In this document: positions 33,119 to 39,779 of the stretch, one piece after another | How the letters are laid out: the number at the start of each line of letters is the position of its first letter | Position numbering within the stretch: the stretch's first letter is position 1 | NCBI GenBank assembly: GCA_021805735.1 | Contig: JAJZEE010000009.1 | Coordinates: 1-54,778, forward strand | DNA length: 54,778 bases | Reading direction: 5' to 3' | From: Bacillota bacterium | Lineage (GTDB): Bacteria > Bacillota > Bacilli > Alicyclobacillales > SLC66 | The notes under the pieces: model-generated | Told to the model about the DNA's origin: nothing | What the model saw: only the letters and a program-made list of their open reading frames with translations | The model's database searches: none | Translations under genes and position numbers: made by a program

Positions 33119-33982
33119 ATGTCACAGAACTTTCCGTTGGGAGTCGCAACTGAATTTGTTAGCACAAGTGAAGGAGATATACGGATATTAGTTCGTCGCG
33201 TGTCTCCGGCCTATCCTTGGCTTGTTTTAAGTCCAGGTCAGGGTGATGCTGCAGAGTCTTTGTTTATGTTGTTTGAAATATCCGTGAATCAGCAAATCAA
33301 TATTGTGGTGTTCGATCCACCTGGTCATGGATTGTCTGATGAACCGCGTGCGGATTACTCCCCAAAAAGTCAGCAAGTTGTCTGGGAATCTGTGCTGGAA
33401 CACCTCAAAGTCAGTCGAGCGTACATTGGAGGATATTCTTACGGGGCGTATTCAGCAGCCATGTGTGGTGGTTCACTAGCGGATCGAATAGTAGGATTGA
33501 TTTTAATAGAAGGTGGATATTTAACGATGAAACAAAAGGGTGTGACGGTGGAGTCCGAAACAGAGGATATTCTTGAATCGATGAGTACATATCGTTTCGG
33601 CTCATGGGATGAGGCATTGGAAGTCATACGATCACAAGCGACTACATGGACATACTACGATGAAGCTGAGTTTTATACATCGATGGTGGAACGTGATGGT
33701 GCCATTGTACTGAGGGTTACAGACAATACCATCATACAGATGGAGCAGACACTCGGTGACTACTCGATAGCTGTGATGAAGGAATTAACTTGTCACATTC
33801 TTTTGTTGCACTCGACACTGCCAGCAGAAAAAGAAGAAATGCGTGCAAGCGGACTAGCTTTGTTTCATTATCATGCGCCACATGCCAAGATAGTGCCGAT
33901 CCCAAATTGCGGACATACCATTAAGGAGCATCTGCCGTTTGTTATGAATCAAATTGCGGAGTACATTCGCGATGTGGTTTGA
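33119..33982 (+). CDS. Alpha/beta-fold hydrolase
   Basis: The protein has 287 residues from the ATG at 33119 (AAGGGGA upstream). The catalytic elbow is YIGGYSYGAYSAAM with Ser as nucleophile; the oxyanion segment is WLVLSPGQGDAA, the typical VVFDPPGHGLSDEP strand turn is present, and the catalytic His is in IPNCGHTIKEHLPF. The substrate is unknown. It belongs to the AT-rich accessory island and is followed by a short frameshifted gene and a second hydrolase that is not closely similar. Confidence 0.88.
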   Translation: MSQNFPLGVATEFVSTSEGDIRILVRRVSPAYPWLVLSPGQGDAAESLFMLFEISVNQQINIVVFDPPGHGLSDEPRADYSPKSQQVVWESVLEHLKVSRAYIGGYSYGAYSAAMCGGSLADRIVGLILIEGGYLTMKQKGVTVESETEDILESMSTYRFGSWDEALEVIRSQATTWTYYDEAEFYTSMVERDGAIVLRVTDNTIIQMEQTLGDYSIAVMKELTCHILLLHSTLPAEKEEMRASGLALFHYHAPHAKIVPIPNCGHTIKEHLPFVMNQIAEYIRDVV

Positions 33983-33994
33983 GGAGGACTGAGT

Positions 33995-34137
33995 TTGAAT
34001 CAACCAGCAAGCAATCTAAGGACTATCAAACTAACACTGATTGAAGATTACCGACAACAATCAAACAATTAGTACATGAGAGCGATGAAAGCGTAGATGC
34101 ATTGCATCGATTTCTCCTGAATGGTTTATCAGACTAA
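33995..34137 (+). pseudogene. Small frameshifted gene after the hydrolase
   Basis: A TTG at 33995 with GAGGAGGAC upstream opens a frame NQPASNLRTIKLTLIEDYRQ that meets a stop after QSNN. In another frame the sequence continues naturally as LVHESDESVDALHRFLLNGL and stops at 34137. One base change around 34050-34058 would restore a protein of about 47 residues. The two parts read as one acidic helical peptide, so a real small gene has been broken, or this is a sequencing error. Confidence 0.5.
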
Positions 34138-34311
34138 AGGGCAGCAGTTTAGCTTTATATCTTCTTCTGTAACCTATTGGTCTGAAGAAATGAATGAGAA
34201 GAGTTGGGGTAGTGTCGAACATCTTGGAAAATACATCCAATACGATGATCAATATGGGAAGTCGAGGAGGGTATTACGAGAACAGAGTCCATTGGCGAGG
34301 AGCGCGGTTTC

Positions 34312-35184
34312 ATGTGCAGTATATTCTATGAAGAGAGTAAAGGAACAGGCAGTCCTGCCATCTTCTTACCCGGACTTGGGTGGCCAGGTAGGATGGGGAA
34401 GAATGTGGCTGATGAATTAATGCCCGACTTTCACACGTACCTTCTTGATTTGCCTGGCGTCGGCCGGAGCGATGGCTTGCGCGGCACGCTCTTCTTCGCC
34501 GACATGGGCGATTGGGTGGCGCGCGTCTTGGACGAATTGGGGCTATCGAGTGCCCATGTCATCGGGCACTCGATAGGCGCGGCAATGGGTCTAGCCACCG
34601 CCCGGAAACATCCAGAGCGGGTGAGATCGCTTGTTTTACTCGATGGCGGCTATCGGTCTGTTCCCCGCTTTCCCATCGAGGCCGGTCCTCTCCGCTATGT
34701 CGCGCCGCTTCTAGATTGGGCGGATCGGCTGGGAACCCCACTGCGCAGAAAGAAACATGGCTTCGCAAATCCAGTCGAAGAGAAAACATTCCCCGCGCGC
34801 AGCGACGAGGAAATTGCAAAGGACATCACACTGGCCCTGGAGCGAGGCTGGTATGGCCTCACAGATGATTCGTATCTACGGCATGCCTGTGAATATTCGC
34901 CGAAAACGTCGGTCGCCGGCATGCGATTGATGCTTGCCCTCTATCGCACAAATGTTCCAAAGGAGCTGCTTCAAGTGCAAGTTCCAACGCTCCTGCTCTA
35001 TGGAACGCGCCCTCATGGCGAGGAGCGTGAACAGGCGGAGGTGGAACGCCACATTAAATTAGTGCGGCAATGCCGACCGGACATCTCTCTGCTATCTGTG
35101 GAATGGGGTCACTACGTGCATTGGGCAACGACACCAGTCACACCGTTCATTCGCGAATTTTTAATAAAACATGAGGAGTCGTGA
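34312..35184 (+). CDS. Alpha/beta-fold hydrolase (second)
   Basis: The protein has 290 residues from the ATG at 34312, with GAGGAG nine bases upstream. The oxyanion part is AIFLPGLGWPGRMG, the nucleophile elbow is VIGHSIGAAMGLATA, and the catalytic His is in LSVEWGHYVHWATTP. RKHPERVRSLVLLDGGYR after the elbow is typical of the family. GC content is higher than in the preceding hydrolase, so the two probably have different origins. Substrate unknown. Confidence 0.88.
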   Translation: MCSIFYEESKGTGSPAIFLPGLGWPGRMGKNVADELMPDFHTYLLDLPGVGRSDGLRGTLFFADMGDWVARVLDELGLSSAHVIGHSIGAAMGLATARKHPERVRSLVLLDGGYRSVPRFPIEAGPLRYVAPLLDWADRLGTPLRRKKHGFANPVEEKTFPARSDEEIAKDITLALERGWYGLTDDSYLRHACEYSPKTSVAGMRLMLALYRTNVPKELLQVQVPTLLLYGTRPHGEEREQAEVERHIKLVRQCRPDISLLSVEWGHYVHWATTPVTPFIREFLIKHEES

Positions 35185-35365
35185 CGCACACAGGCCATCT
35201 GCGATGAGTCGTCGTAGAGGATGCTCGCGCTGATTATCAGTCACTTTAAGCGATTCAAAGCATGCCACCTGCTATAGAACCACAATTTGAGACAATATAG
35301 TCCAATTGACCACCAGTTCTGATAGACTCGATCCAAGGTATCAAAGTATGACATTCGGGGGTTGA

Positions 35366-35818
35366 ATGATGTCGGAGCGCTGGAGCACTGACTGTCTAGC
35401 CTGCCGGGTGAATCAAGGCATTGATAATCCACCTGGCGGTATCATTTATGACGATGGATTGTGGCGAGTTGACCACAGGATCGACCCAGGCCCGATTCTC
35501 GGATGGCTCATCATGAAACCTGTTCGACACGTCGAGTTCTTCGATGAATTGACCGATGATGAGGCAGAGCGGTTCGGACTCGTAAAGAAACGCATAGTGC
35601 AGGCGTTACGACTATCTGTGCCTGACCGACCGGAGAAGGTATACTCTATATTGCTGGCAGAATCCAGTGATTGCCCCCATATTCACTTTCATATCGTCCC
35701 CAGACTCAACTCACACCCGAGAGAATTCCGGGGACCACGTATTTTCGGTTACGACGGACCGACCGTAGAGAGTGCAAAAGTTGAAGACCTGGCCAATTTG
35801 ATGCGCGAGAAACTGTGA
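35366..35818 (+). CDS. HIT-family protein
   Basis: The protein has 150 residues. The histidine triad is CPHIHFHIVPRLNSHP (HxHxH with flanking hydrophobics). The N-terminus carries DCLACRVNQGI, a cysteine pair as in zinc-binding HIT hydrolases. HIT proteins hydrolyse nucleotide-phosphate conjugates; the substrate is unknown. The start is the ATG at 35366 or 35369 after GGGGGTTG. Confidence 0.87.
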   Translation: MMSERWSTDCLACRVNQGIDNPPGGIIYDDGLWRVDHRIDPGPILGWLIMKPVRHVEFFDELTDDEAERFGLVKKRIVQALRLSVPDRPEKVYSILLAESSDCPHIHFHIVPRLNSHPREFRGPRIFGYDGPTVESAKVEDLANLMREKL

Positions 35819-35924
35819 GCGCTTGTTCATCAGCGTGTCGAAGGTACGAAGGCCAGGCAGAGTCGTCGACCCGTGTGATGCGGTATACACCTGCGCTCAA
35901 TGGGCCGAGATACGAGGTGAATCC

Positions 35925-36626
35925 GTGAAGCTGTCCCCCGAAATTCTGACACAGATCAATGTGTTTCTAGAAGGTGACATTCCTCAGTGTGGTACCGTCG
36001 AATGCGTTGTGTTGTGCGGTTCCTATGCAACAGGCAAAGCCACCTGTCGCAGCGACATTGACCTTTGCTTCATTGGTGACTTTCCTGACTTTCGAAGTGA
36101 GACAAAGACCTTTCGCGAACGCGATTATCACCTCATGATGGCTCCGTGGTCATGGTATCAACACGTTGTAAGTGAATACGAAAGAAAAGGGAATGTCGGC
36201 ACGATAACAGTGATGTTGGCTAACGGAACATGCGTATCTGGTGACACTGACAAATGGCACAGTTTGCACGAACTGGCACGTCACTACTACGAAATCGGAC
36301 CTATTCCACCGTCGGGCGAGGAAATAGGAAGGCATCTGACCCGGATTAGAGGTCTATGGAATAACTACTGTGACTCGATTGGTCCGTTAACGCGGAAGTG
36401 GTTGTATTTGTGCATCCTTAAGGAGTGCGTAACCGCTCACTTCGTTTTGCGATGCTGGTGGGCTGTAAAGCCCAAGTACCAACTTGAGGAGTTGCGAATT
36501 CGAGATGGAGTCATGGCAAACATGGTGCAAGTATGTCTTGAATCATCCCCATCCCTGCCTGACGACGTCGGGGACAAAACTCTCAGCGACGTATGCAATC
36601 ACGTATTGGGCCCATTTGGTTGGTGA
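35925..36626 (+). CDS. Nucleotidyltransferase-fold protein
   Basis: The protein has 233 residues from a GTG at 35925 preceded by CGAGGTG. The polymerase-beta-type motif is VVLCGSYATGKATCRSDIDL (GS plus DxD), followed by helices such as HLTRIRGLWNNYCDSI and LTRKWLYLCILKECVTAHF. This resembles aminoglycoside-type or MNT/HEPN-type nucleotidyltransferases, but no HEPN partner is adjacent. The upstream HIT gene, which hydrolyses nucleotide conjugates in other systems, may or may not be linked. Function unknown. Confidence 0.8.
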   Translation: MKLSPEILTQINVFLEGDIPQCGTVECVVLCGSYATGKATCRSDIDLCFIGDFPDFRSETKTFRERDYHLMMAPWSWYQHVVSEYERKGNVGTITVMLANGTCVSGDTDKWHSLHELARHYYEIGPIPPSGEEIGRHLTRIRGLWNNYCDSIGPLTRKWLYLCILKECVTAHFVLRCWWAVKPKYQLEELRIRDGVMANMVQVCLESSPSLPDDVGDKTLSDVCNHVLGPFGW

Positions 36627-36722
36627 ATCTCCGACGAGTGGTACTAGAACGTCGTCTCTGCATAAACATTCAGCCCTAACACGGATATCCTCCTCTGCAA
36701 ACGGGCAGCATTCAACATACGC

Positions 36723-36743
36723 ACGAACATACGTTCGTATAAT
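36723..36743 (+). promoter_or_regulatory. Inverted-repeat operator overlapping a -10 box
   Basis: ACGAACATACGTTCGT (36723-36738) is a 6-4-6 inverted repeat that runs into TATAAT (36738-36743), upstream of the SDR gene. The layout is typical for a TetR-type repressor site; no such regulator is in the window. Confidence 0.5.
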
Positions 36744-36767
36744 GTAAGAAATTTACGAGCGGAGGGA

Positions 36768-37592
36768 TTGGCAATAAGACCATTACAAGGCAAGATTGCT
36801 GTTGTTACGGGCGCATCTCGTGGAGCGGGTAGGGGAATCGCTTTCGAACTGGGCAGTGCAGGTGCGACGGTGTATGTAACGGGTCGGAGTGTAAAGGGAG
36901 CGACAACCGACAATCGACCGGAAACCATTGAGGAAACTGCCGACGGTGTTACTTCACGTGGTGGCAACGGCATCGCGGTTCGTTGTGATCATACAAGCGA
37001 AAATGATGTGAGAGAACTGTTCAATCAAATTGGACGGGAGCACGGTCGAATCGATATTTTAGTCAATAGTGTATTTGGTGGCTCCGAAAGTTCTCTACCG
37101 TCAGGAGAAGGGCGGTTTTTTTGGCAACGACCGCTGGAGCATTGGGATGCTATGATGGTTGCTGGACCGCAAGCTTACTTGTTGACTGCTCGATACGCTG
37201 TTCCGCTGATGACACCACAGTGTGAAGGGTTAATTGTAAATATCACATTTTTCATCAAGGACAAACTTTCAGGCAATTTATACTACGATTTAGCCATGAA
37301 TGCTATCAATCGAATGACACTAGGAATGGCGAAGGAATTGAAGGACTTTAACGTTTCAGCCGTTGCAGTTTGCCCCGGTTGGATGCGAACAGAAAGAGTT
37401 ACATATGCAGGTCTTGGACCAGAGGATGGAACAACCGAAACAACTGCGTATGTAGGTCGTGCGGTTGTGGCATTGGCATCAGACACCATGGTATCTAACA
37501 TTTCTGGTGACGCAATAACGGTCGCTGAACTAGCAAGAAAATATGGCTTTACCGATCTCGATGGAACTCAACCTTTGCCGTTTGAAGGGTAA
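36768..37592 (+). CDS. Short-chain dehydrogenase/reductase
   Basis: The product has about 274 residues. The NAD(P)-binding motif is VVTGASRGAGRGIAFEL, then VYVTGRSVKG (the arginine suggests NADP), ILVNSVFGG, and VCPGWMRTERV near the C-terminus. The catalytic Tyr-x-x-x-Lys is modified: the segment GNLYYDLAMNAINRMTLGMA carries tyrosines but an Asn or other residue where Lys is expected, so activity is uncertain. The start is a TTG at 36768; GCGGAGGG lies very close, so a start a few codons away is possible. Confidence 0.85.
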   Translation: MAIRPLQGKIAVVTGASRGAGRGIAFELGSAGATVYVTGRSVKGATTDNRPETIEETADGVTSRGGNGIAVRCDHTSENDVRELFNQIGREHGRIDILVNSVFGGSESSLPSGEGRFFWQRPLEHWDAMMVAGPQAYLLTARYAVPLMTPQCEGLIVNITFFIKDKLSGNLYYDLAMNAINRMTLGMAKELKDFNVSAVAVCPGWMRTERVTYAGLGPEDGTTETTAYVGRAVVALASDTMVSNISGDAITVAELARKYGFTDLDGTQPLPFEG

Positions 37593-37673
37593 TCCGACCG
37601 ATGCTTCTTACTGTACTATTGGACAGGTTAGCGCAAGAAGGTACCTAGGATGGTAATTCAGATCCGACCGGAG

Positions 37674-37693
37674 TATAATATCATATATGATAT
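37674..37693 (+). promoter_or_regulatory. Palindrome and -10 box of hicAB
   Basis: TATAAT (37674-37679) overlaps a perfect 16-bp palindrome ATATCATATATGATAT (37678-37693), 22 bases before the hicA start. HicB antitoxins commonly bind such a site to repress their own operon. Confidence 0.65.
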
Positions 37694-37714
37694 CGCCTGG
37701 TGTGAGGTGAAAGC

Positions 37715-37957
37715 GTGAGCCAGTGGGAAAAATTATTGGAGAGAATCCGCAATAACCCGAAATCTGTGCGATTTGAAGATCTCGACAAAGTGCTACGTAA
37801 CACTGGCTTTGAGCGAAGACAGTCCGGCAAGGGTACCAGTCACTTCCGGTACGTGCTCGGTATGGATCAGATCGTTATTCCTCGTCACGGCGATCACGTT
37901 AAAGAAGTTTATGTGAAACAAGTTATTGAAATCCTTAGCCAAAAGGGGTGGATTTGA
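37715..37957 (+). CDS. hicA: HicA-type mRNA interferase toxin
   Basis: The protein has 80 residues from a GTG at 37715 with GAGGTG upstream. The family pattern is present: EDLDKVLRNTGFERRQSGKG, the catalytic His in TSHFRYVLG, and VIPRHGDHVKEVYVKQVIEI. HicA is a double-stranded-RNA-binding-fold RNase that cuts mRNA. Its stop overlaps the hicB start (TGATG). Confidence 0.92.
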   Translation: MSQWEKLLERIRNNPKSVRFEDLDKVLRNTGFERRQSGKGTSHFRYVLGMDQIVIPRHGDHVKEVYVKQVIEILSQKGWI

Positions 37958-38367
37958 TGAATAAGGATTTGGATTACTATATGGCATTGCCTTACGCGAT
38001 TACCGTGATTCCCGACCCGCATTCTGGAGGCTATGTAGCGAAGGTGAATGAGTTGTCTGGGTGCATTACACAAGCGGAGTCGTTACTGGAATTGATGGAC
38101 ATGGTTGAAGACGCTAAGCGTTGCTGGATTGATGGCGCTTTACAGGATGGCATCGAAATTCCTGAACCAGTTGATCCCAATGATGTTGAACCGAGCAAAT
38201 TCCTTTTACGCTTACCAAAATCTCTCCAACGTGAATTGGCTGCAAGAGCCAAATTGGAAGGTGTAAGTCTGAATCAATACATGCTATATCAGCTTGCAAG
38301 CTCAGTGGGTACAACAGTGATGCCAGGTCCTGCACACGACGAGATGGCTGGACCCATGAATGGATGA
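37957..38367 (+). CDS. hicB: HicB-type antitoxin
   Basis: The protein has 136 residues from the ATG at 37957 (GGGGTGG upstream). The RNase-H-like HicB domain is visible in YAITVIPDPHSGGYVAKVNE, LSGCITQAESLLELMDMVED and KRCWIDGALQDGIEIPEP. A C-terminal ribbon-helix-helix-like segment follows: LRLPKSLQRELAARAKLEG then VSLNQYMLYQLASS. This tail probably binds the palindrome upstream of hicA. Confidence 0.92.
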   Translation: MNKDLDYYMALPYAITVIPDPHSGGYVAKVNELSGCITQAESLLELMDMVEDAKRCWIDGALQDGIEIPEPVDPNDVEPSKFLLRLPKSLQRELAARAKLEGVSLNQYMLYQLASSVGTTVMPGPAHDEMAGPMNG

Positions 38368-38401
38368 AAGAGTCACCAGGTTACCTTAGGACTCTGTTTT
38401 G

Positions 38402-38742
38402 GTGGATAGTTCTTTTGTAGGACGAATCCGCGATCATGCCAAGTCAATGGCTGTCTTTGAACTCATTGGACTTGTTTTCATCGTTGTCATGGGACGACAA
38501 ATCTACAATCAAGTGTAGTTTCTGGAACAGTTCTTGGCTGGCGTAACGAGCTGTATAAAATCGTGTCCCCAATAAGCGTGGGTAATATCGGAAACAAGCT
38601 AGGTACAGTCTCCTATCACGGGGAAGTCTCAGGTGGATTTACCGTATTCCAACTTTCAGGCACTGATCCCGCTAAGGGAATTGTTTTCGAGTCGTCTGAT
38701 GGGCATTACTTCAAGGCAATTGCCGCTAATACGGCTCAATGA
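38402..38742 (+). pseudogene. Frameshifted small membrane/secreted protein gene
   Basis: A frame from GTG 38402 gives DSSFVGRIRDHAKSMAVFEL and the hydrophobic IGLVFIVVMGRQIYNQV, then a stop at 38518. An overlapping frame continues with VVSGTVLGWRNELYKI, then GNKLGTVSYHGEVSGGFTVF, and ends IVFESSDGHYFKAIAANTAQ at 38742. Joined, they form a plausible protein of about 113 residues with one membrane segment and a beta-rich domain. No family was recognised. The break lies near 38505-38515. Confidence 0.5.
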
Positions 38743-38838
38743 AAAGCTAGCCTTTGTTTTGTTTCTTCTTACGCATACGGGTGCTTTAGTTCGAGTGGTT
38801 TGTTTTCTGTCGTCATATCCATTCAGGAGGATTTGGAT

Positions 38839-39282
38839 TTGGAATACAGTGCGTTCACGAATTTGGAAACAGAATCCATTTGGTATAAGAGCATGTGTTT
38901 ACTTCACGACAGCATCTTCACCACACAAAGCTCGGATTCTATAAGGGAAGAATTATCTTCGAGACCACGGTTCCTTATACTTGTCGCCGTGCATGATGGT
39001 CGTGTTGTTGGATATAAAATCGGCTATCAAGATCGTAAGAGTAGATTCTACAGTTGGTTAGGTGGCGTGTATCCAGAGTATCGCAGTCACGGGATTGCAT
39101 CGGAACTCATGCTCAGACAGCACGAATGGTGTAAGTGTCAGGGATACGCAGTTGTTCGTACCCAGACTAAGAACAAGTGGCGTAGTATGCTCATTTTGAA
39201 TTTACGTCTTGGGTTCGATGTAGTCGGAACGTACACTGACGAAAATGGAGAATCAAAAATAATTTTAGAGAAGCACCTGTAA
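38839..39282 (+). CDS. GNAT-family N-acetyltransferase
   Basis: The protein has 147 residues from a TTG at 38839 with AGGAGG upstream. The acetyl-CoA-binding motif is GGVYPEYRSHGIASELMLRQ; VAVHDGRVVGYKIGYQ and MLILNLRLGFDVVGTYTDEN are the other family elements. The acceptor substrate is unknown. It ends 45 bases before the MITE-like insertion. Confidence 0.88.
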   Translation: MEYSAFTNLETESIWYKSMCLLHDSIFTTQSSDSIREELSSRPRFLILVAVHDGRVVGYKIGYQDRKSRFYSWLGGVYPEYRSHGIASELMLRQHEWCKCQGYAVVRTQTKNKWRSMLILNLRLGFDVVGTYTDENGESKIILEKHL

Positions 39283-39326
39283 TGTAAACATTCTTGTTCT
39301 TCAACGGGTGCGAGTGCGCTATAAGA

Positions 39327-39455
39327 GCCTGTTCAAAAGGGGGCAAGGAAGCAAGCCAAGAATGCGCACCGAGCGTACGTTTTGTGTACGTGAGGGAGCA
39401 TTCTTAAGGCTGACGATGCAATGCGCCGGGGAGTTCTGACCCCTTTTTGAACAAC
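39327..39455. mobile_element. MITE-like palindromic insertion with 10-bp target duplication
   Basis: The element is flanked by the direct repeat CGCTATAAGA at 39317-39326 and 39456-39465. Its ends are inverted repeats: CTGTTCAAAAGGGGGCA (39329-39345) versus TGACCCCTTTTTGAACA (39437-39453). Inside is a hairpin with arms AAGAATGC/GCATTCTT and a GTAC-containing tip. It has no coding capacity. The size, inverted ends and duplicated target fit a non-autonomous transposon. Confidence 0.75.
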
Positions 39456-39541
39456 CGCTATAAGATGCTCTCGCTGACATTACGAAACCAACTCGTTTCA
39501 GAGTCTCCCAGAAATGCGCCTGTCCTTACTGTGATCCGTCC

Positions 39542-39751
39542 TCAAATGTGATGGTTGTTCCACCGACGCTCGCCCAGAACACTGTGGTGATAAACGGAGG
39601 CAAACCCCGGCAGGCGGATTTCTAGCACACGCTCTACCTGCCTGACCCTGACCCTGACCCTGACCCTGACCCTGACCCTGACCGGGCAGCGAACTCCCTG
39701 GACACAGATCGCATCGACAAGCCACCGACAGACGGGCTCCTCCAACTCCAC
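39542..39751 (-). CDS. Possible small protein containing a Val-Arg repeat
   Basis: A minus-strand frame from GTG 39751 gives 69 residues: ELEEPVCRWLVDAICVQGVR, a run of seven Val-Arg dipeptides, then QVERVLEIRLPGFASVYHHS and VLGERRWNNHHI. An overlapping frame reads the same repeat as Gly-Gln. Only one of them can be the gene and neither has a strong ribosome site, so expression is unproven. The non-repeat parts in this frame look more protein-like than in the alternative. Confidence 0.3.
   Translation of the reverse strand: MELEEPVCRWLVDAICVQGVRCPVRVRVRVRVRVRVRQVERVLEIRLPGFASVYHHSVLGERRWNNHHI
39641..39682. repeat. Seven tandem CCTGAC hexamers
   Basis: The hexamer CCTGAC is repeated seven times without change. 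Slippage by whole units would keep any overlapping reading frame open. It lies about 100 bases beyond the end of hemZ. Confidence 0.9.
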
Positions 39752-39779
39752 TCCGGCCGCTCATGCGGGCCACGCGAGC

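Noticed and set aside
39640-39690. CRISPR-like array
   Set aside because: The repeat is a contiguous hexamer without spacers.
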